A DNA stretch of 64,000 nucleotides from contig NC_006177.1 in the NCBI RefSeq assembly GCF_000009905.1, positions 682,001 to 746,000 of the forward strand, read 5' to 3'. The translations under genes and the position numbers were made by a program. How positions within the stretch are numbered: the first letter of the stretch is position 1; every line of letters begins with the position of its first letter. Positions 1-8,427 of the stretch are shown in pieces. The DNA comes from Symbiobacterium thermophilum IAM 14863. Its GTDB lineage: Bacteria; Bacillota; Sulfobacillia; Symbiobacteriales; Symbiobacteriaceae. Below the pieces are notes generated by a model. That model saw only the letters and a program-made list of their open reading frames with translations, did not search any database and had not been told where the DNA came from.

Positions 1-326
1 TCCAGGTGCTGCAGCACCACGGGGTCATCTGTGTGCGCGCGGATCTGTGCGATGTAAGCGGAGAAGTCATCGGCCGCGGTTTCGAACCCCTCCCGGTGCG
101 CAGCGGAGGGGTCGAGCACGTACCCCCGCGCCGACGCGCTCATGCGGTGAACCGCGGCGTTCAGGGCCGTGGCCGCCTGGTGCGCGGGCTGGTAGTCCAG
201 CACCACCTCGCCGTAGACCGCTTCCACCCGGTTGAGGGAAGCGAAGATGGCACCGGCTGCAACGCCGACGGTGATGGTGCCGATCAGGGAGAGGCCGATC
301 AGTTTGGTGATGAGTGGCATGCGCAT
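1..326 (-). CDS. Methyl-accepting chemotaxis protein-like receptor, N-terminal part (cut by window edge)
   Basis: The reading frame starts at ATG 326 and runs off the left edge, so only about 108 residues are visible. They begin MRMPLITKLIGLSLIGTITV, a short cytoplasmic stretch followed by one hydrophobic membrane segment (about residues 5-30). A helical, Ala-rich region with heptad character follows (DYQPAHQAATALNAAVHRMS), typical of the periplasmic four-helix or CHASE3-like sensor domain of chemoreceptors. HAMP and signalling domains would lie outside the window. A weak GGGGCG ribosome binding site lies about 10 nt upstream. The gene is divergent from the ABC exporter pair at 502. A sensor kinase with the same N-terminal architecture cannot be excluded. 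Confidence 0.6.
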   Translation of the reverse strand, partial: MRMPLITKLIGLSLIGTITVGVAAGAIFASLNRVEAVYGEVVLDYQPAHQAATALNAAVHRMSASARGYVLDPSAAHREGFETAADDFSAYIAQIRAHTDDPVVLQHL

Positions 327-389
327 CCGCTTCGCCCCGTCTTTCTGATGATATTTTCATATTTTAATCGTAGGTCCAGGGGGCATCGG

Positions 390-426
390 TGTCAACCACA
401 GATGCTAAGCAGGATTGACAGTTGAC
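390..426. promoter_or_regulatory. Inverted-repeat candidate operator between divergent genes
   Basis: GTCAAC (391-396) and GTTGAC (421-426) form an inverted repeat in the AT-richer gap between the receptor and the exporter genes, and TTGACA sits at 415-420. No clear -10 is spaced correctly, so this is only a candidate regulatory site. Confidence 0.2.
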
Positions 427-501
427 TAGGTGAAGGAACCTCGTCACCGAGGGCGAATTTGCTATAGATAAACGTTCAACCGTATTGAGGGAGTTGGGTG
501 C

Positions 502-2295
502 ATGCGGGTGTTCGCGCGCCTCAGGCGCTTTTTTGTCCCGTACATCGGATGGGGGCTGGGATCGGTCCTGGCCATGGCGTGCCTGACCGCGGTGGGCCTG
601 GTGCGGCCGTGGCTGCTGGAGCAGCTGATCGACCGGGTCATCCGGGAGCAGCGGTTTGCCGAACTGCCGTACTGGACGGCGGCGGTGCTGGCCGTCGCCC
701 TGGTCCGGGCGGTGTTCAACTTCCTGCGACAGTATCTGGGCCACTCCTTCGGGCAGAACGCCACCCTGGACCTGCGCAACGCCCTCTACGACAAGCTTCA
801 GTACCTGCACTTCAAGTACTACGACAACGCGTACACCGGCGACCTCATGTCCCGCGTCACCGCCGACGTGGAGGCCTTCCGGATGTTCCTCTCCTTCGGG
901 TGGGTCCACCTGATGGACATCCTCTTCATGACCCTCTTCTCGCTGGTGGTCATGCTCTCGATGTCCGTCCGGCTGACGCTGGTGACCCTCCTGGCGATGC
1001 CCTTTCTGCTGGCGGTGGTGCTGCGGTTCGAGCGGCGGGTGCATCCGGCCTTCCGCCGGGTGCGCGAGGCCCTGGCCGGCCTCTCCACCGCCGCCCAGGA
1101 GAACCTGAACGGGATGCGCACGGTAAAGTCCTTTGCCCGGGAGGACTTCGAGGTCCGGAAGTTTGCCGCCCACAACCAGGAGTACCTGGAAGCCAACCTG
1201 GCGACGACGGGGCTCTGGGCGCGGTACTTCCCTGTCATGGAACTGCTCTCCAACCTGGCGCTGACGCTGATGCTCGCCTATGGCGGCCTGCTGGTGCTGC
1301 GCGGCGAGCTGTCGCTGGGCGAGCTGGTCGCCTTCAACAGCCTGATCTGGTACTGGATCTGGCCAATGCGGGAGGTCGGATATCGCATCAACGAGCTCAC
1401 CCAGGCCATCGCCTCGGGCGAGCGGCTGCTGGAGGTGCTGGAGCACCCGGTGGCGGTGCAGAGTCCGCCGGAGCCGGTGCGGCTGCCCGAGATGAAGGGC
1501 CACGTCCGCTTCGAGGGGGTCTGGTTCCAGTACGACTCGCCCCGCCCTGGCACGGGCGAGATCAGCCCGCATCCGGCGCTCGCGGACATCCACCTGGACG
1601 CCCCGCCCGGAAGTGTCATCGGGCTGATCGGCGCCACCGGCTCGGGCAAGTCGACCCTGGTGGCGCTCATTCCCCGGTTTTACGACGTGACCCGGGGCCG
1701 GGTGACCATCGACGGCATCGACGTGCGCGACCTCGACCTGGACGACCTGCGCCGGCAGATCGGGATCGTGCAGCAGGAGACCTTCCTCTGGTCGGCATCG
1801 ATCCGGGAGAACATCGCCTACGGCCGGCGCACGGCCACCATGGAGGAGATCATCGCCGCGGCCAAGCTCGCCCGTGCGCATGACTTCATCATGGAGACCC
1901 CGGCCGGCTACGACACCATCATCGGTGAACGGGGGCTGGGCCTCTCCGGCGGGCAGCGGCAGCGCATCGCCATCGCCCGGGCGATCCTCAACAACCCCCG
2001 CATCCTGATCCTCGACGACGCCACCGCCTCGGTGGACATGGAGACGGAGCACGAGATCCAGGTGGCCCTGCAGAACGCCATGCGGGGGCGGACCACGTTC
2101 ATCATCGCGCACCGGCTCTCCTCGGTGAAGCACGCGGACGAGATTCTGGTGCTGGACCAGGGCCGCATCGTGGAGCGGGGCACCCACGAGGAGCTGCTGG
2201 CCCGGGGCGGCGTGTACCGAGCCATCTACGACATCCAGTTCCGGGACTTCGAGGAGCAACGGGCCGCGGAGGCCGGGAAGGGGGGGAGCCGCTGA
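502..2295 (+). CDS. ABC transporter, fused permease/ATPase (exporter half 1)
   Basis: A 597-residue type IV ABC exporter half-transporter. The N-terminal transmembrane domain (about residues 1-310) precedes a nucleotide-binding domain with Walker A GATGSGKS, Q-loop IVQQETFLWS, signature LSGGQRQR, Walker B ILILDDATASVD and H-loop IAHRLSS. The residue after Walker B is Asp, not the catalytic Glu. In heterodimeric exporters of the BmrCD/TM287-288 type, this marks the subunit forming the degenerate ATP site. The start is ATG 502 with a GGGAG site upstream. The stop overlaps the next start by one base, so the two subunits are translationally coupled. The substrate cannot be told from sequence (drug or lipid likely). 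Confidence 0.93.
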   Translation: MRVFARLRRFFVPYIGWGLGSVLAMACLTAVGLVRPWLLEQLIDRVIREQRFAELPYWTAAVLAVALVRAVFNFLRQYLGHSFGQNATLDLRNALYDKLQYLHFKYYDNAYTGDLMSRVTADVEAFRMFLSFGWVHLMDILFMTLFSLVVMLSMSVRLTLVTLLAMPFLLAVVLRFERRVHPAFRRVREALAGLSTAAQENLNGMRTVKSFAREDFEVRKFAAHNQEYLEANLATTGLWARYFPVMELLSNLALTLMLAYGGLLVLRGELSLGELVAFNSLIWYWIWPMREVGYRINELTQAIASGERLLEVLEHPVAVQSPPEPVRLPEMKGHVRFEGVWFQYDSPRPGTGEISPHPALADIHLDAPPGSVIGLIGATGSGKSTLVALIPRFYDVTRGRVTIDGIDVRDLDLDDLRRQIGIVQQETFLWSASIRENIAYGRRTATMEEIIAAAKLARAHDFIMETPAGYDTIIGERGLGLSGGQRQRIAIARAILNNPRILILDDATASVDMETEHEIQVALQNAMRGRTTFIIAHRLSSVKHADEILVLDQGRIVERGTHEELLARGGVYRAIYDIQFRDFEEQRAAEAGKGGSR

Positions 2296-4187
2296 TGGGC
2301 ATGGGGCAGTACCGGACGGCACGGGAGCTGCGCAGGGGGGCGGCCCCCCGGAGCGAGAACGCGGACCGCTTCTACTACCGGGAGGAGCAGGTCTTCGAGA
2401 AGCCCTTCGACTGGAACCAGCTGAAGCGGCTGGGCGCCTTCCTGGTCCCCTACCTCCGTTACGTGATCCTCGCGGGTATCGCCATGCTGGGCGTGACGGT
2501 CACCCGCCTTGCCGTGCCGTGGCTGATGGCGCAGGCGATCGACACCGCCCTGGAGTCCGAGGTCCGGTTCACCCGCTGGACGCAGTGGCTGGAGCCGTAT
2601 GCCCGCACCGATCGGCTCTTCATCCTGGCAGGCGCGATGCTCGCGGTGTACCTCGTCAACTGGCTGGCGAACTACGCGCAGATCCGGCTGACGAGCTGGG
2701 TGGGGCAGCGGGCCCTGTACGACCTGCGGACGAAGATCTTCGCCCACGTGCAGTCGCTGTCCATGCGCTTCTTCGACACCCGGCCCGCCGGGTCGATCCT
2801 GGTGCGGGTGACCAACGACGTCAACTCGCTGCAGGACCTGTTCACCAACGGCATCATCAGCGCCCTGCAGGACGTGCTGACCCTGGTCGGCATCATCCTC
2901 ATCATGATGTCGATGCACCTGAAGCTCTCCGTGGTCATCTTCGCCTTCCTGCCCCTGATGATGGTCACCACCGTGCGGCTGCGGACCCGGGTGCGCCACG
3001 GCTGGCAGCGGGTGCGGATCCAGCGCTCCCGGCTCACGGCCCACCTGGCGGAGGCGATCCAGGGCGTGCGGGTCACCCAGGCGTTCAGCCAGCAGGAGCC
3101 CAACAAGGACTTCTTCGCGGACATGAACGTCGAGGTGCGCAAGACCTGGATGGACACCATCCGGCTCAACGCCTGGTTCAACCCGATCGTGGAGATCATG
3201 GGGGCCCTGGGCACCGCGGTGGTCTACTGGTACGGCACCCGGATCCTGCAGGGCGGCGGCATCACCGTGGGCGTGCTGGTCGCCTTCGTGACGTACGTCG
3301 GCCAGTTCTGGGAGCCGATCCTGCGGCTGACCCAGCTGTACGGCAACGTCCTGGTGGCCATGGCCTCCAGCGAGCGCATCTTCGAGTACCTGGACACGAA
3401 GCCCACCGTGCCCGAGAAGCCGGATGCGCAGCCGCTGCCCCCGATCCGGGGCGAGGTGGAGCTGGACAACGTGACCTTCGCGTACGAGGAAGGGCGCACC
3501 GCCCTGCGCGGGGTCTCCCTGAAGGTGAACCCGGGCGAGACGGTGGCCCTGGTCGGCCATACGGGCGCGGGCAAGACGTCGATCATCAACCTGCTGTCCC
3601 GGTTCTACGATGTGAACGAGGGCGCGGTGCGGATCGACGGCGTGGACGTCCGGGACGTGACCCTGGAGTCGCTGCGCCGGCAGATCGCCGTGGTGCTGCA
3701 GGATACCTTCATCTTCAGCGGGACGATCATGGACAACATCCGCTACGGACGGCTGGACGCCACCGACGAGGAGGTCATCGAAGCGGCGGAGGCGGTGCGG
3801 GCCCACGACTTCATCATGCGGCTGCCCCACGGGTACCAGACCGAGGTGCGGGAGCGGGGTTCCCGGCTCTCCATGGGCGAGCGGCAGCTGATCTCGTTTG
3901 CCCGCGCCCTGCTTGCGGATCCCCGGATCCTGGTGCTGGACGAGGCCACGGCCTCCATCGACACCCAGACCGAGCTGCTGATCCAGGAGGCCCTGGCGCG
4001 GCTGTTGCAGGGGCGGACCTCCTTCGTCATCGCCCACCGGCTGGCGACCATCCGCAACGCCGACAAGATCGTGGTACTGGACCACGGGCAGATCGTCGAG
4101 ATGGGCACCCACGAGTCGCTCATGGCCCGGCGCGGCGCGTACTACAACCTGATTCAGGCGCAGTTCAAGTTCATCGAGGCGAGTTGA
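2295..4187 (+). CDS. ABC transporter, fused permease/ATPase (exporter half 2)
   Basis: A 630-residue exporter half-transporter partnering the preceding gene through a TGATG stop/start overlap. It has a roughly 60-residue N-terminal extension before the membrane domain, then the ATPase with Walker A GHTGAGKT, Q-loop VVLQDTFIFS, Walker B ILVLDEATASID (catalytic Glu present) and H-loop IAHRLAT. The signature reads LSMGERQ, not LSGGQ. One subunit lacks the catalytic Glu and the other has a divergent signature, so the dimer should have one canonical and one degenerate ATP site. The 3' end overlaps the convergent hydrolase gene by 17 bp. Confidence 0.93.
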   Translation: MGMGQYRTARELRRGAAPRSENADRFYYREEQVFEKPFDWNQLKRLGAFLVPYLRYVILAGIAMLGVTVTRLAVPWLMAQAIDTALESEVRFTRWTQWLEPYARTDRLFILAGAMLAVYLVNWLANYAQIRLTSWVGQRALYDLRTKIFAHVQSLSMRFFDTRPAGSILVRVTNDVNSLQDLFTNGIISALQDVLTLVGIILIMMSMHLKLSVVIFAFLPLMMVTTVRLRTRVRHGWQRVRIQRSRLTAHLAEAIQGVRVTQAFSQQEPNKDFFADMNVEVRKTWMDTIRLNAWFNPIVEIMGALGTAVVYWYGTRILQGGGITVGVLVAFVTYVGQFWEPILRLTQLYGNVLVAMASSERIFEYLDTKPTVPEKPDAQPLPPIRGEVELDNVTFAYEEGRTALRGVSLKVNPGETVALVGHTGAGKTSIINLLSRFYDVNEGAVRIDGVDVRDVTLESLRRQIAVVLQDTFIFSGTIMDNIRYGRLDATDEEVIEAAEAVRAHDFIMRLPHGYQTEVRERGSRLSMGERQLISFARALLADPRILVLDEATASIDTQTELLIQEALARLLQGRTSFVIAHRLATIRNADKIVVLDHGQIVEMGTHESLMARRGAYYNLIQAQFKFIEAS

Positions 4188-5091
4188 GGACGGCCAGCCG
4201 CCTGGGCAGGTCCGCGGCGAAGCCGGTCGGAAAGTCGTGCCCGAGGCCCGGGTGCACCTCCAGCTCGCAGGCGAGGCCAGCGTCCCTCATCGCGGATGCG
4301 AACTCCTGGACCTCCTTGAACATCCAGTCTCCGTCGCCGATGAGGATGTAGCCCCGGACGTCGCGCCGCGCCTCCGCAAGCAGCGGCCGGAAGGTCTCCA
4401 GCCGGATGGCGGGGGCGACGGCGAGGAAGCGCGTCGCCGGAAACGCCCCGGTCAGCACCCCGAACATCGCGACCGCCGCGCCCATCGAGAAGCCCGCCAT
4501 GACCGTGGGGTCGTGGGGGCCGAGGCTGTCCAGGTGCGCCCTGACCTCCGCCAGGGCCCGGTCGCGGTCCCTCCAGGAGTAGAGGCCCGGGCCCCACACC
4601 TGGGACGACTGGGCCAGGGCCACGCGCCAGCCGGCCGCGGTCGCGGCGGTCCAGCGGGCCCGCTCCTCTTCCTGCTCAAAGCCGCTCGACGCGCCGTGCA
4701 AGGCCACCAGCAGCCCCTGGGGTTCGCCTTCGGGCTCGTACGTGCGCAGCACGGGCCGGGCGACGGCCTGGGCGGCTTCCCAGCGCTCGCGGAACAGCTT
4801 CAGGAGCGGTTCGAACCGGGGATCCCCCCGCAGCGGCGCCAGGTCCGGGTCGTTCAGCATCCGCTCATGGTACCACAGCCCCTCCTCCGCGGCCGCCTGC
4901 AGCCAGCGGAGCCCGGCGTCCGCGCCGTCCGCCCGGCAGGCGAGGCACGCCCGCCAGAAGTAGAAGGTCGGGGCGTAGTCGGGGAAGCGGCCGGCCTCCC
5001 GGTCGATCAGCGCCAGCGCCTCCCGGTAGGCGCCCTGGTTGTACAGGCGAAACACTTCCCTCTGCAGGTCGGAAAAGTCCCGGATGGCCAT
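4171..5091 (-). CDS. Alpha/beta hydrolase with N-terminal TPR-like region
   Basis: A 306-residue protein starting at ATG 5091, preferred over GTG 5100 because AAGGGGTGAGG lies at the right distance for the ATG. Residues 1-100 are helical and TPR-like (LYNQGAYREALALIDREAGR). The rest is an alpha/beta-hydrolase fold: LLVALHGASSG oxyanion region, nucleophile elbow GFSMGAA (Ser), an acid candidate in ILIGDGDW, and the catalytic His in HPGLGHDFP. The closest families are predicted esterases/phospholipases and dienelactone hydrolases. The substrate is unknown. It sits alone, convergent with the exporter operon. Confidence 0.75.
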   Translation of the reverse strand: MAIRDFSDLQREVFRLYNQGAYREALALIDREAGRFPDYAPTFYFWRACLACRADGADAGLRWLQAAAEEGLWYHERMLNDPDLAPLRGDPRFEPLLKLFRERWEAAQAVARPVLRTYEPEGEPQGLLVALHGASSGFEQEEERARWTAATAAGWRVALAQSSQVWGPGLYSWRDRDRALAEVRAHLDSLGPHDPTVMAGFSMGAAVAMFGVLTGAFPATRFLAVAPAIRLETFRPLLAEARRDVRGYILIGDGDWMFKEVQEFASAMRDAGLACELEVHPGLGHDFPTGFAADLPRRLAVLNSPR

Positions 5092-5203
5092 GTGCCTCAC
5101 CCCTTCATGATCTTTTGCGGTATTGACGATGAACGCTGCCCCGGTGTTCCGGAGCCCGGCCGCGGACGGCCGGAGGCGCCTGCCGGGCGGTCAGACACAC
5201 GAC

Positions 5204-5240
5204 AGGGCGGTCGCGCGCTGTATGGCGTGACCGCCCTTTT
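5204..5240. terminator. Intrinsic terminator-like hairpin
   Basis: AGGGCGGTC (5204-5212) pairs with GACCGCCCT (5229-5237), followed on the + strand by TTT. It lies just downstream of the minus-strand serine hydrolase gene and could act in either direction. Confidence 0.6.
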
Positions 5241-5266
5241 CAAGAGGGCTCCGGCCATGGGCACCC

Positions 5267-6418
5267 TTACTTCAGCGCTGCCGCCACGGCGTTGTGGAAC
5301 AGGGGGCGCAGCCGGCGGATGTGGTCCGAGCGGCCGAAGTGCACCCGGTTGGTCAGGAGGGCGACCACGAGCCGCCTGTGCGGGTCCACCCAGAGGCTGG
5401 TGCCGGTGAAGCCGGTGTGGCCGAAGGAGCCGACGCTGAACAGGTCGCCGCAGCTCAGGAAGGCGGCGCCTTCGTGCACGACGATCCAGCCCAGACCCCG
5501 GTGTTCGTCCCCCGCGATGTGCGGCGTCTGATCCCGGGTGGCGGCGGCGACCGAGGCCGGCGAAAGGACGCCGCTGCCGCCGTCCAGCCACATCTGGCCG
5601 TACGCCGCCACCTCCGGTGCCGTGCCGAACAGGCCCGCGTGGCCGGACACGCCTCCCAAGGCGGTCGCCGTCTGGTCGTGCACCTCGCCGCACTGGTAGC
5701 GCCCCAGGTGCTCCCGGAACTCGGTGGCTGCGGCGCTGGCCGCCCGTTCGCCTTCCGGGAGGTAGCCCGTCTCCTCGAGGCCGAGCGGCCCGTGGACCTG
5801 CTCCCGCACGAACCGCTCCAGCGGCCGGGCGCTCAACCGGGCGACCAGCTCGCCCAGCAGGATGAAGCCCAGGTCACTGTAGATGATGCGGCTGCCCGGG
5901 GGCGCCTCCAGCGGGACCTGCGCGATCCGGGCGATGCGCTCCTCCTGGCTCGCCGCGGGCTCCCGGAGGGAAAGGCTCCCGGCCGGCAGGCCCGACGTGT
6001 GGGTGAGCAGGTGGCGGATGCGGATCTCCTGCCGGCCGTCCCCCTGGTACTCGGGGAAGAATAGGTGAAGGGGGTCGTCCAGTCGGATCTCGCCCATTTC
6101 CATCAGGCGCAGGACCGCGGGCAGGGTGGCCATCACCTTGGTCAGCGACGCCAGGTCAAACAGGGTCCCGGGGGTCATGGGCCGGCGCCGGGGATAGACC
6201 GCCGCCCATCCCAGCGCCCGGTGGGCCGCCACCGCACCGTCCCGCGCGATGACCACCACGGCCCCTGGCAGCCTTTCGGCCGCGATCTCCTGCTCCAGCA
6301 GGCGGATGGCCGCCTCCAGCCGGTCGGGGTCGAAGCCGGCCGCGGCGGGGCCCGCCGGATGCAGCCCCGGAGGCCAGCGGGTCTCGTACAGGCCGTCAGT
6401 CACGGGTACTGCGTTCAT
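5267..6418 (-). CDS. Class C beta-lactamase-family serine hydrolase (AmiE/EstB-like)
   Basis: A 383-residue protein from ATG 6418. The open frame continues far upstream only because GC-rich DNA lacks stops. Catalytic motifs of the class C beta-lactamase/DD-peptidase fold are present: SxxK as SLTK (ASLTKVMATLP), the YxN equivalent as YSD (IIYSDLGF) and the KTG equivalent as HTG (FGHTGFTG). There is no signal peptide, so it is probably cytoplasmic. It is divergent from a NamZ-like gene. In Bacillus subtilis the beta-lactamase-fold N-acetylmuramyl-L-alanine amidase AmiE (YbbE) clusters with NagZ and NamZ (YbbC). By context this protein may release peptides from muropeptides. An esterase role remains possible. 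Confidence 0.8.
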   Translation of the reverse strand: MNAVPVTDGLYETRWPPGLHPAGPAAAGFDPDRLEAAIRLLEQEIAAERLPGAVVVIARDGAVAAHRALGWAAVYPRRRPMTPGTLFDLASLTKVMATLPAVLRLMEMGEIRLDDPLHLFFPEYQGDGRQEIRIRHLLTHTSGLPAGSLSLREPAASQEERIARIAQVPLEAPPGSRIIYSDLGFILLGELVARLSARPLERFVREQVHGPLGLEETGYLPEGERAASAAATEFREHLGRYQCGEVHDQTATALGGVSGHAGLFGTAPEVAAYGQMWLDGGSGVLSPASVAAATRDQTPHIAGDEHRGLGWIVVHEGAAFLSCGDLFSVGSFGHTGFTGTSLWVDPHRRLVVALLTNRVHFGRSDHIRRLRPLFHNAVAAALK

Positions 6419-6454
6419 ATGGGCATCCAACTCCTCAACGCTGTGCGAAGGTGA

Positions 6455-7621
6455 GTGATCGGATTGGCAGATGTCAGGCTGGGCAACGAGGTGCTCCTGA
6501 GGTCCCGCCGTCAGCTGCTGAGCGGGGTCCGTGTCGGGATCGTCACCAACCACACGGGCGTAAACAGCCGGCTGGAGTCCATCATCGACCTGCTGGCGGC
6601 CGACCCCGGGGTCCGGGTGACGGCCCTGTTCTCGCCCGAGCACGGCATCCGGGGGGACGTGCCGGCGGGGGAGAAGGTGGACCGCGCGGTGGACCCGGCG
6701 ACGGGGCTGCCCGTCCACAGCCTGTACGGCGATACCCGCAAGCCTGCCCCCGAGATGCTGGCCGACGTGGACGTGCTGCTGTTCGACCTGCAGGATGCGG
6801 GCGTACGCTTCTTCACCTACACCTGGACCATGGCCCTGTGTATGCAAGCCGCCGCCGAACAGGGCAAGCGGCTGATCGTGCTGGACAGGCCCAACCCCAT
6901 CGGCGGCCTGCAGGTAGAGGGGGGGATCGTGCAGCCAGGGCTGGAGTCCTTCGTCGGCCTCTACCCGGTGGCCATCCGCCACGGGCTGACCCACGGCGAG
7001 ATTGCGACCTGGCTGAACCAGCGGTTCAAGATCGGCTGCGACCTGGTCGTCGTGCCCCTGGAGGGCTGGCGCCGTTCGATGTGGTGGGACGAGACCGGTC
7101 TGCCCTTCGTTCCGCCCAGCCCGGCCGCCAACGGCCTGGACATGCTCACGCTCTACCCCGGCCTGTGCTTTCTGGAAGGCACCAACCTCTCCGAGGGCCG
7201 GGGCACCGCCCTGCCCTTCCAGGTGTTCGGCGCCCCGTGGCTGGACGAGAGGCGCACGGTGGCGGAGCTGCGGGCGCTGGAGCTTCCCGGCGTGCTCTTC
7301 CGCCCCGCCTACTTCATCCCGACCGCGTCCAAACATCAGGGCCGGCTCTGCCGGGGTGTGCAGGTGCACATCGTGGACCGCCGGGTGGTGCGGCCGGTGG
7401 AGCTTGGTGCGCACGTGATCGCCGTGGTGCGGCGGCTCCACCCCAAGCACTTCGAATGGGTCATGTGGGGGAGTACCCGCTGGCTGGACCGGCTGAGCGG
7501 TTCCGACCGGCTCTACCGGGCGGCGGAGGGGGAACTGCCGCTTGGGCAGGTGCTTTCCGCGTGGGCGGAGGAGGCCCGCTCCTTCGCGGAGGAGGCGGCG
7601 GCGTACCGGCTCTACGACTAG
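6455..7621 (+). CDS. DUF1343 protein, NamZ-like exo-beta-N-acetylmuramidase
   Basis: About 388 residues of the DUF1343 family, whose characterised member is B. subtilis NamZ (YbbC), which removes N-acetylmuramic acid from non-reducing ends of glycan fragments. Recognisable stretches include RVGIVTNHTGVNS, FSPEHGIRGD, DTRKPAPEML, VLLFDLQDAGVRFFTY, LDRPNPIGG, NLSEGRGT and FIPTASKHQG. The frame opens at GTG 6455, but AAGGTGA (6448-6454) fits TTG 6464 better (about 9 nt spacing), so the true start may be 6464. No signal peptide is seen. It is head to head with the AmiE-like gene across 36 nt, suggesting a shared divergent promoter. Confidence 0.85.
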   Translation: MIGLADVRLGNEVLLRSRRQLLSGVRVGIVTNHTGVNSRLESIIDLLAADPGVRVTALFSPEHGIRGDVPAGEKVDRAVDPATGLPVHSLYGDTRKPAPEMLADVDVLLFDLQDAGVRFFTYTWTMALCMQAAAEQGKRLIVLDRPNPIGGLQVEGGIVQPGLESFVGLYPVAIRHGLTHGEIATWLNQRFKIGCDLVVVPLEGWRRSMWWDETGLPFVPPSPAANGLDMLTLYPGLCFLEGTNLSEGRGTALPFQVFGAPWLDERRTVAELRALELPGVLFRPAYFIPTASKHQGRLCRGVQVHIVDRRVVRPVELGAHVIAVVRRLHPKHFEWVMWGSTRWLDRLSGSDRLYRAAEGELPLGQVLSAWAEEARSFAEEAAAYRLYD

Positions 7622-7877
7622 TCGGGTCCCTCCCGCCGCTGCACGCCGCTGCGGCGGCAGACGCTACAGCCGGCGCAGCTCCGCCTGCCAGGCCCGGAAG
7701 GGCTTCATGCCGAGGACGCCGGCGTTGAGCAGCCAGGGGCCGCCGGCATCTGACGGGCATTGTGCCCAATTCGCCGCCCGGGGAACGGACACCTGGGCGC
7801 CCGATGGGAATGGCAGGGTTTGCGGGGCCCGGTGCGGAAATGAGAAGCAGAACGGCCGGAGGAGGTAGACCTGCCCC

Positions 7878-8360
7878 ATGTTCTTCGTCCGTCGCTTCTC
7901 CTATCTGCTGTCGAGCCTGCTCTTGCTGGTGGTCCTGGGGCTGCTGGCCTGGCGTCTGCACTGGCAGCTGGCGGGGTACGTCGTCATCCTGGGGCTGATC
8001 GGCGTTTTCGTCATCTACTGGGTGGCGGTGCGCCGAGGGGCGCGCACCCCCGCCGATCCCCGGAAGAAGCTGCGGAAGTCGCGCAGCGGGGATCGGCCCA
8101 CGGTACTCCACTTCTACAGCGACTTCTCCCTCAGCTGCCTGCTGAGCCGCCCGCTCGTGATGCCGGTGGAACGGCAGTACCGGGGCCGGTGTGAGTTCAT
8201 CTACGTGGACGTCGGCCATGCGGACGCCCAGGCGATGATGGACGAGCTGAAAGCGGAGATGGGCGACTGGCTCCTGTTCGACCGTTCCGGGAGGCTGGTG
8301 GGGCACCGCCGCCGTCTGACCGCCGCCGACATCGAGCGGGTCCTGGACGGCGCATTCTAA
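7878..8360 (+). CDS. Membrane-anchored thioredoxin-fold protein lacking CXXC
   Basis: 160 residues. Two hydrophobic segments (about residues 8-25 and 30-50, LLLLVVLGLLAW and VVILGLIGVFVIYWVAV) are followed by a basic linker and a thioredoxin-like domain: TVLHFYSDFSLSC, FIYVDVGHADAQAMM and the cis-Pro region replaced by DWLLFDRSGRLVGH. The usual WCxxC is replaced by DFSLSCLLSRP with a single Cys, so a dithiol-disulfide role is unlikely and a scaffold or sensing role is possible. AGGAGG lies about 8 nt before ATG 7878. A terminator follows immediately. The preceding 250 nt hold no gene I can support. Confidence 0.6.
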   Translation: MFFVRRFSYLLSSLLLLVVLGLLAWRLHWQLAGYVVILGLIGVFVIYWVAVRRGARTPADPRKKLRKSRSGDRPTVLHFYSDFSLSCLLSRPLVMPVERQYRGRCEFIYVDVGHADAQAMMDELKAEMGDWLLFDRSGRLVGHRRRLTAADIERVLDGAF

Positions 8361-8379
8361 CGGAGGACGACCGATCGGG

Positions 8380-8409
8380 CACGCCGTGGCTGACACGGCG
8401 TGTTTCTAT
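8380..8409 (+). terminator. Intrinsic terminator
   Basis: CACGCCGTG (8380-8388), loop GCTGA, CACGGCGTG (8394-8402), then TTTCTAT. It ends the transcript of the thioredoxin-fold gene and lies in the 5' region of the nitroreductase gene. A GTG inside this stem (8386) is in frame with the next gene but is not its start. Confidence 0.8.
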
Positions 8410-8427
8410 AGAAGGGAGCTGTGGGAG

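Noticed and set aside
5267-7450. A 727-residue minus-strand frame covering the serine hydrolase and the NamZ-like gene
   Set aside because: Only the part after ATG 6418 has homology; the upstream part is antisense to NamZ.
7664-7879. 71-residue minus-strand frame between NamZ and the thioredoxin-fold gene
   Set aside because: No ribosome binding site or homology; it overlaps the start region of the next gene.
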